A DNA stretch of 38,286 nucleotides, taken from positions 1-38,286 of the forward strand of contig JAAYFC010000048.1 in NCBI GenBank assembly GCA_012728435.1, given 5' to 3'. The translations under genes and the position numbers were made by a program. The notes under the pieces were generated by a model. It did no database searches, was not told the origin of the DNA, and worked only from the letters and a program-made list of their open reading frames with translations. This DNA is from Clostridiales bacterium. GTDB taxonomy: Bacteria; Bacillota; Clostridia; Christensenellales; Aristaeellaceae. Of this stretch, positions 37,830-38,286 are shown piece by piece (the first letter of the stretch is position 1; each line of letters opens with the position of its first letter).

Positions 37830-38286
37830 ATGGACATCGGCGGCACCCTGCGCAAACTGCGCCTGGCGCGCAACCTGACACAGGAGGACCTGGCGGACAG
37901 GTGCGAGCTTTCAAAAGGCTTTATTTCGCAGGTGGAAAACAACCTGACATCGCCTTCCATCGCCACGCTGACGGATTTAATCGAAAGCCTGGGTTCCTCG
38001 CTGGAGGAATTTTTCAGCGTCAGCCCGGAGGAGAAGATTGTCTATGCTGTGGATGACATGTTTGAAAAGGAGGACACCGAGCTGCTGCGCGGCAGCATCG
38101 TGTGGCTGGTGCCCGGCGCGCAGAAAAACCGCCTGGAGCCCATCCTGGTCACCCTGGGCCCAGGCGGCCGTACGGCAGAAATCCCCGCGCACGATGGTGA
38201 GGAGTTTGGCTATGTGCTAAAGGGCCATATCGTCCTGTACAACGGCCAGGTGGCGCATAAACTCAAAAAGGGGGAGAGCTTTTCCC
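37830..38286 (+). CDS. XRE-family HTH regulator with cupin domain (3' end outside the window)
   Basis: 152 codons are visible before the window ends. An N-terminal XRE helix-turn-helix (about residues 7-60: LRKLRLARNLTQEDLADRCELSKGFISQVEN in part) is followed by a linker and the start of a cupin domain (EPILVTLGPGGR, EEFGYVLKGHIVLYNG). The RBS GGGGAGG precedes ATG 37830. Such regulators often control polyamine transport or amino-acid metabolism and respond to a ligand in the cupin. The next gene is not visible, so the target cannot be named. Full length is normally about 180 aa. Confidence 0.9.
   Translation, partial: MDIGGTLRKLRLARNLTQEDLADRCELSKGFISQVENNLTSPSIATLTDLIESLGSSLEEFFSVSPEEKIVYAVDDMFEKEDTELLRGSIVWLVPGAQKNRLEPILVTLGPGGRTAEIPAHDGEEFGYVLKGHIVLYNGQVAHKLKKGESFS

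Overview
The window reads as chromosome of a GC-rich Bacillota, probably class Clostridia. The evidence is the strong RBSs of AGGAGG type, promoters of the form TTGnnn-17-TATAnT, a Gram-positive LexA box (GAAC-N4-GTTC), tRNAs with encoded CCA, YitT/DUF2179, an EF-G-like paralogue, and a GldG/DUF4340 export set. No phage, plasmid, IS or CRISPR structure is visible. The genus cannot be named from sequence alone.

Layout. 1-360: two tRNA-Ser genes behind a perfect promoter. 558-1788: a membrane-anchored thioredoxin and CcdA, an extracytoplasmic thiol-redox pair. 1852-3896 (minus): an SOS-type cassette of Y-family polymerase, an unknown 88-aa protein and an SRAP/YedK-type abasic-site protein, behind a perfect LexA box. 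4019-5773: a TetR regulator divergent from an NAD-dependent epimerase-like protein. 5837-5913: tRNA-Arg. 6095-7000 (minus): YitT.

7110-14463 (minus) is a sugar-import operon: binding protein, a row of hairpins, double ATPase, two permeases, ROK kinase and a UroD-fold protein. 14606-22368 (minus) holds a Gfo/Idh oxidoreductase and a PIG-L deacetylase under a promoter whose -10 is covered by a palindrome. A 165-bp imperfect palindrome follows, then an ABC-2/GldG/DUF4340 export set and a second Gfo/Idh oxidoreductase.

22667-30070 has a different word composition from the rest, with far fewer GCGC words by eye. It carries a secreted lipase-like protein with a C-terminal membrane domain, and a heterodimeric ABC exporter co-transcribed with a large ArsR-type regulator. 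30337-32418 is an EF-G-like GTPase whose catalytic His is Tyr.

32514-37659 is the most unusual part. A CapA-type phosphoesterase diverges from an overlapping four-gene envelope operon: a NAGPA-type glycosidase, a degenerate prolipoprotein diacylglyceryl transferase (Lgt) homologue, a secreted seven-repeat RCC1 propeller and a secreted NlpC/P60-type peptidase. All are predicted to act at or outside the membrane. I regard this as the best candidate for an undescribed system. The window ends inside an XRE-cupin regulator.

Several starts were moved from the longest reading frame to the codon preceded by an RBS, as noted entry by entry. All family assignments rest on motif recognition by eye; no searches were run.
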